A stretch of 64,000 nt of DNA from Cysteiniphilum sp. JM-1 (GTDB lineage: Bacteria > Pseudomonadota > Gammaproteobacteria > Francisellales > Francisellaceae). The stretch lies in assembly GCF_008711525.1 (NCBI RefSeq), contig NZ_VXKS01000010.1, positions 1 through 64,000 of the forward strand, read 5' to 3'. Each line of letters opens with the position of its first letter. The stretch's first letter is position 1. The notes beneath the pieces were generated by a model. That model was not told the DNA's origin, searched no databases, and was given only the letters and a program-made list of their open reading frames with translations. Both the position numbers and the translations under genes were made by a program. Positions 15,218 to 23,445 of the stretch are shown here, piece after piece.

Positions 15218-16384
15218 ATGCAAAACAATGTAGAAAAACGGCCACTTGATATGAAAAGTGTGCTGATTTTAACGTTAACACCGATTGCGGCATTAATATT
15301 TATTCCATATTATGCCGTAACTTATGGCTTTTCCTTGGCTGACTGGCTTTGGTTTGCCTTTTTTATGATAGCAACTGGCTTGTCGATTACTGCAGGCTAT
15401 CATCGCTTGTGGTCGCATCGCGCCTACAAAGCAAAAGCACCCCTTAAGATCTTTTTTATGCTATTTGGTGCGGCAGCTTTGCAAAACAGTATTATCAAAT
15501 GGTCATCGGATCATCGTAAGCATCACCGTCATGTTGATGATAAGGAACTTGACCCTTATGCAGCAACCAAAGGCTTTTGGTATAGCCATTTCACTTGGAT
15601 GCTAAGAGAGTTACCAAGAAAAGTGAGTAAAATTGAAAACGTCAATGATCTTGAGAAAGATAAGATCGTTGCTTTTCAACATAAATACTATGTGCCATTA
15701 GCTATTTTTATGTGTGTATTATTGCCAATGCTTATTGGAGCTACCTATGGCAGTATTGGTGGGTGTTTGTTATTAGCGGGCTTATTACGTTTAGTGCTTA
15801 ATCATCATTTTACATTCTTTATTAACTCACTAGCGCACATTTGGGGTAAACAGAAATACTCTGATGAGAATACCGCACGTGATAATCCTATTTTGTCATT
15901 AGTAACTTATGGAGAGGGTTATCATAACTATCATCACAAGTATGCTGGAGACTATCGCAATGGTGTCAAATGGTATGACTTTGATCCTTCTAAATGGATT
16001 ATTTTTAGTGCATCAAAAATTGGTTGGGCATATGATCTAAAAACCACACCAAAGCCTGTGATTGAAGCAGCACGCGCGTCGATGCAATTGAAACATGCAC
16101 AAAACAAGCTTAAAGATAAACGTTATATCAAGTTAGTTGTTGACTTTGAGCAGCGCTTAGAGACGCAGTATAAATTGCTTTTTGATAGTATTAAAGACTG
16201 GGCAAAGGCCAAACAAGCCTGTTTGCAAGCAAAGAAAGATAAACTTCCATCAACACAAATAATTCAACTTAAAGAGCGCTATAAGGAATTAAAGCGTAAA
16301 TTCAAAACTGAACGCAAAGTATGGCGCGTAATGGCTTATTCGTCAGTTAAACTTGCCAAGTCACAAAATGGACGTGCTGCTTAA
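15218..16384 (+). CDS. membrane acyl-CoA (delta-9-type) fatty acid desaturase
   Basis: A 388-residue membrane di-iron desaturase. The three histidine boxes are complete: HRLWSH (62-67), HRKHH (99-103) and HNYHH (236-240). About four transmembrane segments precede and separate them. It introduces a cis double bond into saturated acyl chains, needing oxygen and an electron donor. A C-terminal charged helical extension (about residues 285-388) is longer than in many bacterial members and may form a coiled coil. AAAAAGG precedes the ATG. It forms its own transcription unit after glk. Confidence 0.9.
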   Translation: MQNNVEKRPLDMKSVLILTLTPIAALIFIPYYAVTYGFSLADWLWFAFFMIATGLSITAGYHRLWSHRAYKAKAPLKIFFMLFGAAALQNSIIKWSSDHRKHHRHVDDKELDPYAATKGFWYSHFTWMLRELPRKVSKIENVNDLEKDKIVAFQHKYYVPLAIFMCVLLPMLIGATYGSIGGCLLLAGLLRLVLNHHFTFFINSLAHIWGKQKYSDENTARDNPILSLVTYGEGYHNYHHKYAGDYRNGVKWYDFDPSKWIIFSASKIGWAYDLKTTPKPVIEAARASMQLKHAQNKLKDKRYIKLVVDFEQRLETQYKLLFDSIKDWAKAKQACLQAKKDKLPSTQIIQLKERYKELKRKFKTERKVWRVMAYSSVKLAKSQNGRAA

Positions 16385-16440
16385 GGTTAAAGTCAGATAA
16401 CCACCCCTCCACAAATCACTTTTTGATGGGTATATATCAA

Positions 16441-16660
16441 TTAAGGTTGTTGTTTTGTTGCCGCAATAACAATTTCGCGAATGCAAACATAATGCAAACA
16501 TTTTGTGGCTGCATATAAGCATAGATAGCGGCATTAGCAACATCATCAGCGGATAAAACTCCGCCCATATCATCTTTCCATGCTTCATAACCAGCTTTTA
16601 TCTCTGATGATGAAGTATGGCTTAATAATTCAGTTATTGAGACGCATGATTCTATAAAAG
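16441..16660 (-). pseudogene. short-chain dehydrogenase (SDR) 3' remnant with frameshift
   Basis: Read on the minus strand, a frame gives TELLSHTSSSEIKAGYEAW, then KDDMGGVLSADDVANAAIYAY and QPQNVCI, which is the C-terminal region of classical SDR oxidoreductases. After C-I the frame is disrupted by an 11-bp tandem duplication (GTTTGCATTAT then GTTTGCAT). Removing one copy restores IREIVIAATKQQP and a stop at 16441-16443. Upstream, homology fades at about 16660, so the NAD-binding half is missing. The gene is dead on two counts. The rest of the 445-bp gap between the desaturase and bcr (16385-16440 and 16661-16829) holds nothing else I can identify. Confidence 0.8.
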
Positions 16661-16829
16661 CATGGTAGATTTAATTTAACATAATATATATTATGCGAAT
16701 CTATATAATCATAGTAAAACAACTGCCTCATAATAAGCTTCATACATTTATGCTTGTGATCATCTTGTTAATTCAACCAAAGTAACTATCATCTTTTATT
16801 ATGCAAACTGACCTTATTATTTAATCATC

Positions 16830-17996
16830 ATGGATAAATCCAAGACGCTGATAGCGCTTTTACTTTGTACGCCAATATTTGGTATTGGTATTGATCTTTA
16901 CACACCTTCATTGCCACATATGAGTGCCTATTTTAATAGCACAGCAACAGCAACTAAATTAAGCATTAGTTTATTTATGCTCGGCGCATTTATCGGCATG
17001 ATTGTTTTTGGCACGATTGCTGATGCTTTGGGACGGCGCAAAATTGTCTTATGGAGTTTGGCGCTTAATATGGTATTTAATATTGCTATTGCATTATCAC
17101 CGTCAATGTCATGGGTTATTATTTTCCGTTTTATCACAGGTATTTGTGCAGGAAGTGTGTCATCAATGAATCGCGCGCAAGCCACCGATATCTTTAGCGC
17201 GCAAGAGATGAAAAAAGTCTCTTCATCAATGACGATTGCTTGGGGTCTTGGACCGATTTTGGCACCCTTTATTGGCGGCTTGCTACAGGAGTATATTTCA
17301 TGGAAAGCAAGCTTTGTGTTTCTTGCATTTTATTCCTTTATTCTTATGGCGTTTGTTTATCGTTATGTGCCTGAAACTCATGTACACAAGCACAAATTAA
17401 GTCTATCTAAAGTGTTTGCTAATTATAAGCTCGTCCTAAGCTGTCAGCAGTTTTTAGGGGCTATTTTACAAAGTGGCGTGCTGTATATGCTGCTGCTTTA
17501 TTTTGGGATTATTGGCAGCTTTTATATTCAAGAAATATTACATTATTCTGCCGCAATCTTTGGTTATATTTCATTATTTATCGGTATCGCTTATTTTGCT
17601 GGAACGATTGTAAGGCGCTTATTAAGCTTTGTTGATGATAAAATTCTAATGAATATCTCATTTGCCATTTTGCTTATAAGTAATGTTGTATTCCTTATTA
17701 TGAGTTTTGCCTTTAGCCAAAGCCTTAGCATATTACTTATTAATATCTTTATCGCCTGCTTTCTTACCGGTATTTTATATCCTATTTACTTGAGTAAAAC
17801 CTTAAGCTTATTTCCGCAATTAGGAGGTACTGCTGGCGCTATGGCAGGGGCTTCAGTCATGTTAATCATTAGCTTAATGACCTCCATTGCCAGTCTTTTT
17901 CGCATCCATACGCTAACAGAGTTTGTTGTGCTTTATCTTGTGACGGTTGTTATTGTCGTCATTATTCAAATGCTAACAAGCACAAAAAAATCTTAA
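16830..17996 (+). CDS. MFS multidrug efflux transporter, Bcr/CflA family
   Basis: A 388-residue major facilitator with 12 hydrophobic segments. The first helix has the Bcr/CflA mark DLYTPSLPHM; motif A follows as GTIADALGRRKIVLWSL in the loop between helices 2 and 3, and the motif C region reads WGLGPILAPFIGG. It should export drugs or small toxic compounds with the proton gradient; the substrate is unknown. The ATG at 16830 lacks a clear ribosome site. It is convergent with the POT transporter, 26 bp apart. Confidence 0.88.
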   Translation: MDKSKTLIALLLCTPIFGIGIDLYTPSLPHMSAYFNSTATATKLSISLFMLGAFIGMIVFGTIADALGRRKIVLWSLALNMVFNIAIALSPSMSWVIIFRFITGICAGSVSSMNRAQATDIFSAQEMKKVSSSMTIAWGLGPILAPFIGGLLQEYISWKASFVFLAFYSFILMAFVYRYVPETHVHKHKLSLSKVFANYKLVLSCQQFLGAILQSGVLYMLLLYFGIIGSFYIQEILHYSAAIFGYISLFIGIAYFAGTIVRRLLSFVDDKILMNISFAILLISNVVFLIMSFAFSQSLSILLINIFIACFLTGILYPIYLSKTLSLFPQLGGTAGAMAGASVMLIISLMTSIASLFRIHTLTEFVVLYLVTVVIVVIIQMLTSTKKS

Positions 17997-18022
17997 AATT
18001 GACACAGCCGCCCTGCTTTTTG

Positions 18023-19492
18023 TTATTTTAATTCAATCTGATGTTTGTTAGCCCAAAGCTGCATAAGATAAGCAAATATCACATAGATCACACCTAAGCC
18101 GATACATATTAATCCAACCCAAAAGAAATAAGACATATAGGTTGGCAGGCTTTCCAATGGATTAACTTTACCATCAGGCATGGCAACTAATTGCCCTAGT
18201 TTTCCTGCAAGCGCCCCACCTGCGGCTAATGCCAACATGAAAAAGCCCATGCCAAGAGTGACGATCTCTTTTCTGAAATATAATGCTACCAATGAGAAGC
18301 CAAGAGCAGCAACAAGTAGTTCAGCTAAAGCAGCAAAAACATAAAATAAAATCATCCAGTTACCATTGATATAACCATCTTTGGCACTCAATAGACAAAT
18401 GACAAATAGTACGATAAATGCAGCACCTGATATGATAGTGCCTAATGCATATTTATAAGGGATAATTGAAAATTTAGTGCGCTTTGATCGTTGATATAAT
18501 AGTGCAAGAATCGGACTTAAAATAACTAACCAAAAGGCATCCAATGAGGCATAAGTCGCCGGTGACACATTTAAACCAATTAAAGTTAAATGCACATTAT
18601 GCTTAGCAAATAAGACAAGGGTTGAAAACATCTGATTATAAATCACAAAGTAAACAATGGCTTCAATAATCAATAGCACACCGATAATTTGCATGAAACG
18701 CACTTTAATATCTGCCACTTTCATTGCGTCTTGTAGCATATAGATAAACATTACAATACATAGCGCTATAATCAGATAAAAGGAGACATCAGATATCTGA
18801 AATAGCAAGTAACAAACGACGATTTGCACTAAGGAACCTAAGACAATCATCGCAATAATTTTTAAATTAATGTGCTCACCATCACGTTCACCGTTAATAT
18901 CTTTTAATAATTGGTAACGCAAGCCATAGTTTAGTAGTGAGACAATCATCCCCAGTACCGATATTCCAAAAGCTGCTGAATAGCCCGTGTGTTCAGCAAT
19001 GATTGGGGTAATGGCAATTCCTAGGAAACTACCAATATTAACACCCATGTAATATAGCGTGAAAGCTGAGTTGGAACTGGCTACGTTATTGCTAAATATC
19101 TTTGAGATTAACGCTGTCGGTGCCGGTTTAAAGAAACCATTACCAACAATAATAAACGATAATGCCCACATAACGGTATTAAGATTATGCGTCAATGCCA
19201 ACATGCCATAACCAACAAAGAGCATAATGCCACCGGCAACTAAAGCACGCTTAATACCAATGTATTTATCGGCAATATAGCCGCCAATAGTCGGTGTTAA
19301 ATATAGCAGTGCGGCAAAGATGCCAAAAATCAGATAAGCTTTAGATTCATCAAGATGCTCTGCGGTGATAAATAATAAAAACAATGATTGAAAGCCATAA
19401 AAAGCATAACGCTCCCATAACTCCATAAACCAAATGACGCCAAATTGGCGCTTACTTAAATTTTTTTGATTGATTTGATGTTGTGTACTCAT
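18023..19492 (-). CDS. POT/PTR-family proton-dependent oligopeptide transporter
   Basis: A 489-residue inner-membrane peptide importer with about 14 hydrophobic segments, as usual for bacterial Dtp proteins. Family signatures are FMELWERYAFYGFQSLFLLF (ExxERFxYY-like) in helix 1, GGYIADKYIGIKRALVAGG in the helix 2-3 loop, and FTLYYMGVNIGSFLG (FYxxINxG-like). It takes up di- and tripeptides with protons, which fits a nutrient-scavenging or host-associated life. It is a single gene, 169 bp from rarA. Confidence 0.9.
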   Translation of the reverse strand: MSTQHQINQKNLSKRQFGVIWFMELWERYAFYGFQSLFLLFITAEHLDESKAYLIFGIFAALLYLTPTIGGYIADKYIGIKRALVAGGIMLFVGYGMLALTHNLNTVMWALSFIIVGNGFFKPAPTALISKIFSNNVASSNSAFTLYYMGVNIGSFLGIAITPIIAEHTGYSAAFGISVLGMIVSLLNYGLRYQLLKDINGERDGEHINLKIIAMIVLGSLVQIVVCYLLFQISDVSFYLIIALCIVMFIYMLQDAMKVADIKVRFMQIIGVLLIIEAIVYFVIYNQMFSTLVLFAKHNVHLTLIGLNVSPATYASLDAFWLVILSPILALLYQRSKRTKFSIIPYKYALGTIISGAAFIVLFVICLLSAKDGYINGNWMILFYVFAALAELLVAALGFSLVALYFRKEIVTLGMGFFMLALAAGGALAGKLGQLVAMPDGKVNPLESLPTYMSYFFWVGLICIGLGVIYVIFAYLMQLWANKHQIELK

Positions 19493-19661
19493 TATTGGTG
19501 AAATTCTCGATATTTTAGCGTGAAAATTATGTTTTTAACCACGCATTTTTGAACAAGGAAAGTCAATAATGGCGAGATTTAGTGCTTTTGTAAATAATTA
19601 ATTTATGCTGCAGAGTCAATGGGTGCTATTGAGTTTAATGTAAATAGTTATTTACGATATA

Positions 19662-20945
19662 TTACATTTTGTATTTTGATTTTAAATACGTAAGCTTTTG
19701 CGCGATCTTACTTTCAAGCCCCCTATCTGTTGGATAGTAATATTGGCTAATGATACCTTCCGGTAAATAGCGCTGATTAACATACGCATCTGGAAAATCA
19801 TGTGGGTATTTATAGCTTTGCCCTGCTACCTCTCCTGCGGGTTTCACATTACGCAAATGCATTGGCACGCTGACATCTGAATGATTTTTTAAATCGCTAA
19901 AAACATTCTTATATGCCATGTATGATGCGTTACTCTTAGGCGCTGAAGCGAGGTAAATTGCTGCCTGAATTAGTGGCAAGCGCCCTTCTGGTAATCCTAA
20001 ACGTTCATATGACTGCCATGCATCTAATGCAACGCTAAGTGCGCGTGGGTCAGCATTACCAATATCCTCCGAGGCAATACATAGCATGCGCCTTGCAATC
20101 ACCAAAGGATCAGCACCACTTTCGATCATATTGGCAAGCCAGAAAATCGCAGCATCTGGGTCAGAGCCGCGCACTGATTTATGAAATGCCGATAATTGAT
20201 CGTAGAAATAATTACCCTGTTTATCGAGCTTATGGGCGTTTTCACCCAACGCAATATTTAGCAATTCATCATTTAATTCCACCGATTTTTCTTGACTGGT
20301 ATCTGCCATTAAAAAAAGCATTTCAAGGACATTAAGCGCTTGTCGGCAATCGCCTTTAGCATAATGATATATTTTCTCAATAACTGTATCTGATAATATG
20401 AGCTCATGCGCTGATAGTGTCTCATCATAGATAAGCACATATTGCAAAAGCTCACTAATATCTTCAAGAGACAACGGCTTTAAGCGCAGTACTGTCAAAC
20501 GAGATAACAACGCGTTATTGACTGAAAAAAATGGATTCTCCGTCGTCGCACCAATTAAGATTAAATCACCACTTTCAACATGAGGTAATAACGCATCTTG
20601 TTGTGATTTATTAAAGCGATGAATCTCATCTAAAAATAAAATAGTTGCCTGCTGATGCTCAGCAAAATGCATTTTTGCTGATTCTACAGCAAGCTTAATA
20701 TCTTTAACACCGGCACTGACTGCCGATAGCTCTATAAAGTTATAGGAAAGCTCTAGTGCCAAGACTTTGGCCAAAGTGGTTTTACCAACACCAGGATCGC
20801 CATAGAAGATCATTGACACAATATGAGACTTATCAAGCATCCGTGTTAGTATCTTTTGTTCACCTAATAAATGTCGCTGCCCTACATAGTCCTTGATGTT
20901 TTTAGGGCGCATTCGATAGGCTAAGGGCGCTTGAACATAAGACAT
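19662..20945 (-). CDS. rarA: replication-associated recombination protein A (AAA+ ATPase)
   Basis: A 427-residue clamp-loader-like AAA+ ATPase (RarA/MgsA/WRNIP1 family) acting at stalled replication forks. Walker A is GDPGVGKTTLA (from residue 49), Walker B is TILFLDEIHRF, and sensor 1 is ILIGATTENPFF. The C-terminal tetramerisation domain has the family sequence AIFWLANMIESGADPLVIARRM and ends with the conserved Y-Y-P-T-D-R-G-L-E-S-K-I stretch. Length is normal. It starts 2 bp after the ppx stop, so the two form an operon. Confidence 0.95.
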   Translation of the reverse strand: MSYVQAPLAYRMRPKNIKDYVGQRHLLGEQKILTRMLDKSHIVSMIFYGDPGVGKTTLAKVLALELSYNFIELSAVSAGVKDIKLAVESAKMHFAEHQQATILFLDEIHRFNKSQQDALLPHVESGDLILIGATTENPFFSVNNALLSRLTVLRLKPLSLEDISELLQYVLIYDETLSAHELILSDTVIEKIYHYAKGDCRQALNVLEMLFLMADTSQEKSVELNDELLNIALGENAHKLDKQGNYFYDQLSAFHKSVRGSDPDAAIFWLANMIESGADPLVIARRMLCIASEDIGNADPRALSVALDAWQSYERLGLPEGRLPLIQAAIYLASAPKSNASYMAYKNVFSDLKNHSDVSVPMHLRNVKPAGEVAGQSYKYPHDFPDAYVNQRYLPEGIISQYYYPTDRGLESKIAQKLTYLKSKYKM

Positions 20946-20947
20946 AG

Positions 20948-21880
20948 CTAATCCTTATTATTTTGATAATTATTGACGATTTCGTACAACATTCCTTCAC
21001 GCAACGCGCCATCTGATTTCAACATGTTTTTAATCGATAAACGATTAAACAGCGCATAGAGTACGCAAAATCCACCCGCCAAGATGTTTTCGCGATCTGC
21101 TCTTAGACCATTAAAGTGAATATTAGCAACCACCTTCTTTTGTAATAACTCAGCGGCCAAATTCTCTAAAACCTCACGTGTGATACTGCCATCTGACCAG
21201 TTATTTGCTAAGGCCAAATCCGCAATGGAGCGAATAGTGCCAGAGGATCCCAGAACAACTTCCCAGCCCTTTTGAATGTATTCTGTGGCAATTGGTTCAA
21301 TCAAACTATTTGCATATATAATCGCTTGACTCATATTGGATAAGCTTAATAAACCGTCATTAAAGAACTGGTTTTGCATGCTGACACAACCCATTTCAAG
21401 ACTGACTAATGCTTTTAGATTTTGTCCTTTTCCAATGACTAGTTCTGTTGAGCCACCACCAATATCGATTATCAAAGCTTGTTTCTTTTTGGCTTGAGTG
21501 ACAGATGAAGCGCCTACATAGACAAGACGTGCTTCCTCTTCACCTGAGATAACTTCAATTTTTGTTTTTAAGATATGTTGAGCCTCTGTTAAAAAGTCCT
21601 GAATATTGTCCTGTGCCTTACGTAGAGTATATGTGCCAACGACTTTGACTTCATCTACCTGATAATGATCAATGGACAAAGCAAAATTTTGCAAACATTC
21701 CAAAGCACGTGTTTTGGCTTCATCAGTAAGTCCCATGTCATCAGTAAGCCCCGCTCTTAGCTGTACTTTACTTTTACCGCGATAAAGCTCTTTGATATCA
21801 CCTTCGGTTGTCACCTCGGAAATCAACATATGAAAACTATTAGAACCTAAATCGATTGTCGCTACTTTTTTACTCGACAT
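20948..21880 (-). CDS. ppx: Ppx/GppA-family exopolyphosphatase / pppGpp phosphatase
   Basis: A 310-residue protein of the ASKHA fold. Phosphate-1 motif is TIDLGSNSFHMLI near the N-terminus, phosphate-2 is IDIGGGSTELVIG, and the catalytic Glu region is SGEEEARLVYVG. It lacks the C-terminal HD-like domains of the roughly 500-residue E. coli enzymes and so belongs to the short Ppx2-like class. Ppx-type activity (polyphosphate hydrolysis) versus GppA-type (pppGpp hydrolysis) cannot be told from sequence. It is the first gene of an operon with rarA, divergent from hsp20. Confidence 0.88.
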   Translation of the reverse strand: MSSKKVATIDLGSNSFHMLISEVTTEGDIKELYRGKSKVQLRAGLTDDMGLTDEAKTRALECLQNFALSIDHYQVDEVKVVGTYTLRKAQDNIQDFLTEAQHILKTKIEVISGEEEARLVYVGASSVTQAKKKQALIIDIGGGSTELVIGKGQNLKALVSLEMGCVSMQNQFFNDGLLSLSNMSQAIIYANSLIEPIATEYIQKGWEVVLGSSGTIRSIADLALANNWSDGSITREVLENLAAELLQKKVVANIHFNGLRADRENILAGGFCVLYALFNRLSIKNMLKSDGALREGMLYEIVNNYQNNKD

Positions 21881-21997
21881 AATGTATTATTTTTCCTAAC
21901 TTTTGCTATCCATTGGCATCATAGCATAGCAACAAGTAATGCCAAAGGCATTCACTTTTATCTTCCACTAAATTTATATAAACTTTTCAATTTTTTT

Positions 21998-22025
21998 CTT
22001 GAAATCCTAATTTTACCCCCTATTT
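21998..22025 (+). promoter_or_regulatory. sigma-32 (RpoH)-type heat-shock promoter of hsp20
   Basis: CTTGAAA at 21998-22004 and CCCCTATTT at 22017-22025 are separated by 12 bp, matching the RpoH consensus CTTGAAA-N(11-16)-CCCCAT-T except for one inserted T. It lies about 100 bp before the Hsp20 start, as expected for a heat-induced gene. Confidence 0.75.
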
Positions 22026-22126
22026 ATCAACACGTGATATGCCAAACGGGTATTACAAAACCTTTTGAGTCATATGACTATGATTTCAAAACATCAAAAT
22101 AAACTTGCTAAATTAGGAGTAAAATT

Positions 22127-22582
22127 ATGAATACATTAGATGCACTTGTTAGAAATGCTATTGGGTTTGATCGATTATTTGCATTGGCTGAAACAGGCAA
22201 ACCAACCAGCTACCCTCCCTACAATATCGAAGTTTTAGGTGAGCATGATTACTTAATCAGTATGGCTATTGCAGGCTTTAAAGAATCTGAGATTGATATT
22301 GTTGTTCATCAAGGTAAGTTAACTGTCACCGGCAACAAAAATGAAGACAGCAAAGAACGTAAATTTATTCATCGCGGTATCGCTGAGCGTTCATTTACAC
22401 ACACTTTTGAGCTTGCTGATCATATTGAGGTTAAAGATGCGCAATTTGAAAATGGTATTTTAAATATTTCTTTACTTAAAGAGATTCCTGAAGCAATGCA
22501 GCCTAAGAAGATCAAAATAAATTCAAATGCTCAAAATTCTCAAAATACACAAAGTGCTAGAACGCTTGAAACAATCGACTAA
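22127..22582 (+). CDS. small heat shock protein (Hsp20/IbpA family)
   Basis: A 151-residue ATP-independent holdase. The alpha-crystallin domain spans about residues 30-125: YNIEVLGEHDYLISMAIAGF, then GKLTVTGNKNED, HRGIAERSFTHTFEL and DAQFENGILNISLLKEIPE. The N-terminal LDALVRNAIGFDRLFAL resembles IbpA (L-FRSAVGFDRLF), and the C-terminal tail has a K-K-I-K-I stretch in place of IXI. It binds unfolding proteins during stress. TAGGAG lies 8-9 nt before the ATG, behind a sigma-32-type promoter. The 3' end overlaps pyrF by 4 nt, convergent. Confidence 0.93.
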   Translation: MNTLDALVRNAIGFDRLFALAETGKPTSYPPYNIEVLGEHDYLISMAIAGFKESEIDIVVHQGKLTVTGNKNEDSKERKFIHRGIAERSFTHTFELADHIEVKDAQFENGILNISLLKEIPEAMQPKKIKINSNAQNSQNTQSARTLETID

Positions 22583-23340
22583 CTAAGCACCAATTGACTT
22601 AATAAATCCCAAGCTTTCTTTTTATAGTTGCAAGCAGCTCTTTCTGGGTTTTCCGCACCATAAATGCCTCGTCCAACAATAATAATATCTGATTTCTTGT
22701 GCGTGATAACGTGTTGAGGGATATTGTAGTTTTGCCCTAAATTATCACCCATGGATTCAAAATTCACTCCAGGTGTCATCGTTACTAGATCATTATCTTG
22801 ACTTAGTTTTTCTTGCGCGATAAAGCCCATTACAAAGTCTTTATTTTGCTCTGCCTCAACTACAGTTTTTCGTGTGTATTCATTACTAAATAGATTGCCT
22901 TTACTACTCATTTGTGCCAACAGAAGTAAACCAATATCACACCCTTTACACCCTTCTTTTAACCCATCAATAATGCCAACCCCAGGCAAAAGATGGGCAT
23001 TAATAATATCCGCCCATTCAGCAATATGATAAATCCCATCACGCACTTGATGACAAACGGTGTTACCAATGTCCGCAAACTTACGATCTTCAAAGATAAG
23101 AAACCCTGCCTCATCGGCGATTTGGCGTAATTCTCGTGTCAATTGTGGTGTAAAGTCAGAGACAATATCAATATGTGTTTTCAAGATAGCAATATGATCT
23201 GCTGTTTTCTCAACAAGCTTTAAAAGTGATTTACTATCGGTGACATCAGCTGACAATGCCAAATTCGTTTTTTTGTTTTGTACAATCTTGTGTAATTTTC
23301 GTGTGACTGGATGCGTTGATTTAGCATAAGGAAGTAGCAT
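22579..23340 (-). CDS. pyrF: orotidine 5'-phosphate decarboxylase, eukaryotic (URA3/UMPS) type
   Basis: A 253-residue OMP decarboxylase making UMP. The catalytic set is K64 in LLKTHIDI-like LKTHIDIV and D85/K87/D90 in FEDRKFADIGNTV. That sequence, together with IAEWADIINAH, LLLLAQMSSKGNL, EYTRKTVVEAE, FVMGFIAQ and SDIIIVGRGIYGAENP, is the pattern of the fungal/animal enzyme rather than the usual proteobacterial PyrF. No orotate phosphoribosyltransferase is fused. It stands alone, convergent with hsp20. Acquisition from a eukaryote, or shared ancestry with a bacterial clade carrying this type, is inference. Confidence 0.93.
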   Translation of the reverse strand: MLLPYAKSTHPVTRKLHKIVQNKKTNLALSADVTDSKSLLKLVEKTADHIAILKTHIDIVSDFTPQLTRELRQIADEAGFLIFEDRKFADIGNTVCHQVRDGIYHIAEWADIINAHLLPGVGIIDGLKEGCKGCDIGLLLLAQMSSKGNLFSNEYTRKTVVEAEQNKDFVMGFIAQEKLSQDNDLVTMTPGVNFESMGDNLGQNYNIPQHVITHKKSDIIIVGRGIYGAENPERAACNYKKKAWDLLSQLVLS

Positions 23341-23445
23341 GATTCAAACCTAACTGTATAAGTGATTTGAGCACAAACTATAACATAGGTGCCTTTTGGC
23401 GTCTATGAATGGCATTGATTATTTTAGTGATTTTAATGATTTTAA

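Noticed and set aside
16441-16588. Alternative minus-strand ORF reading across the SDR remnant
   Set aside because: The overlapping frame gives no recognisable protein, while the SDR frame is clearly homologous once the duplication is removed.
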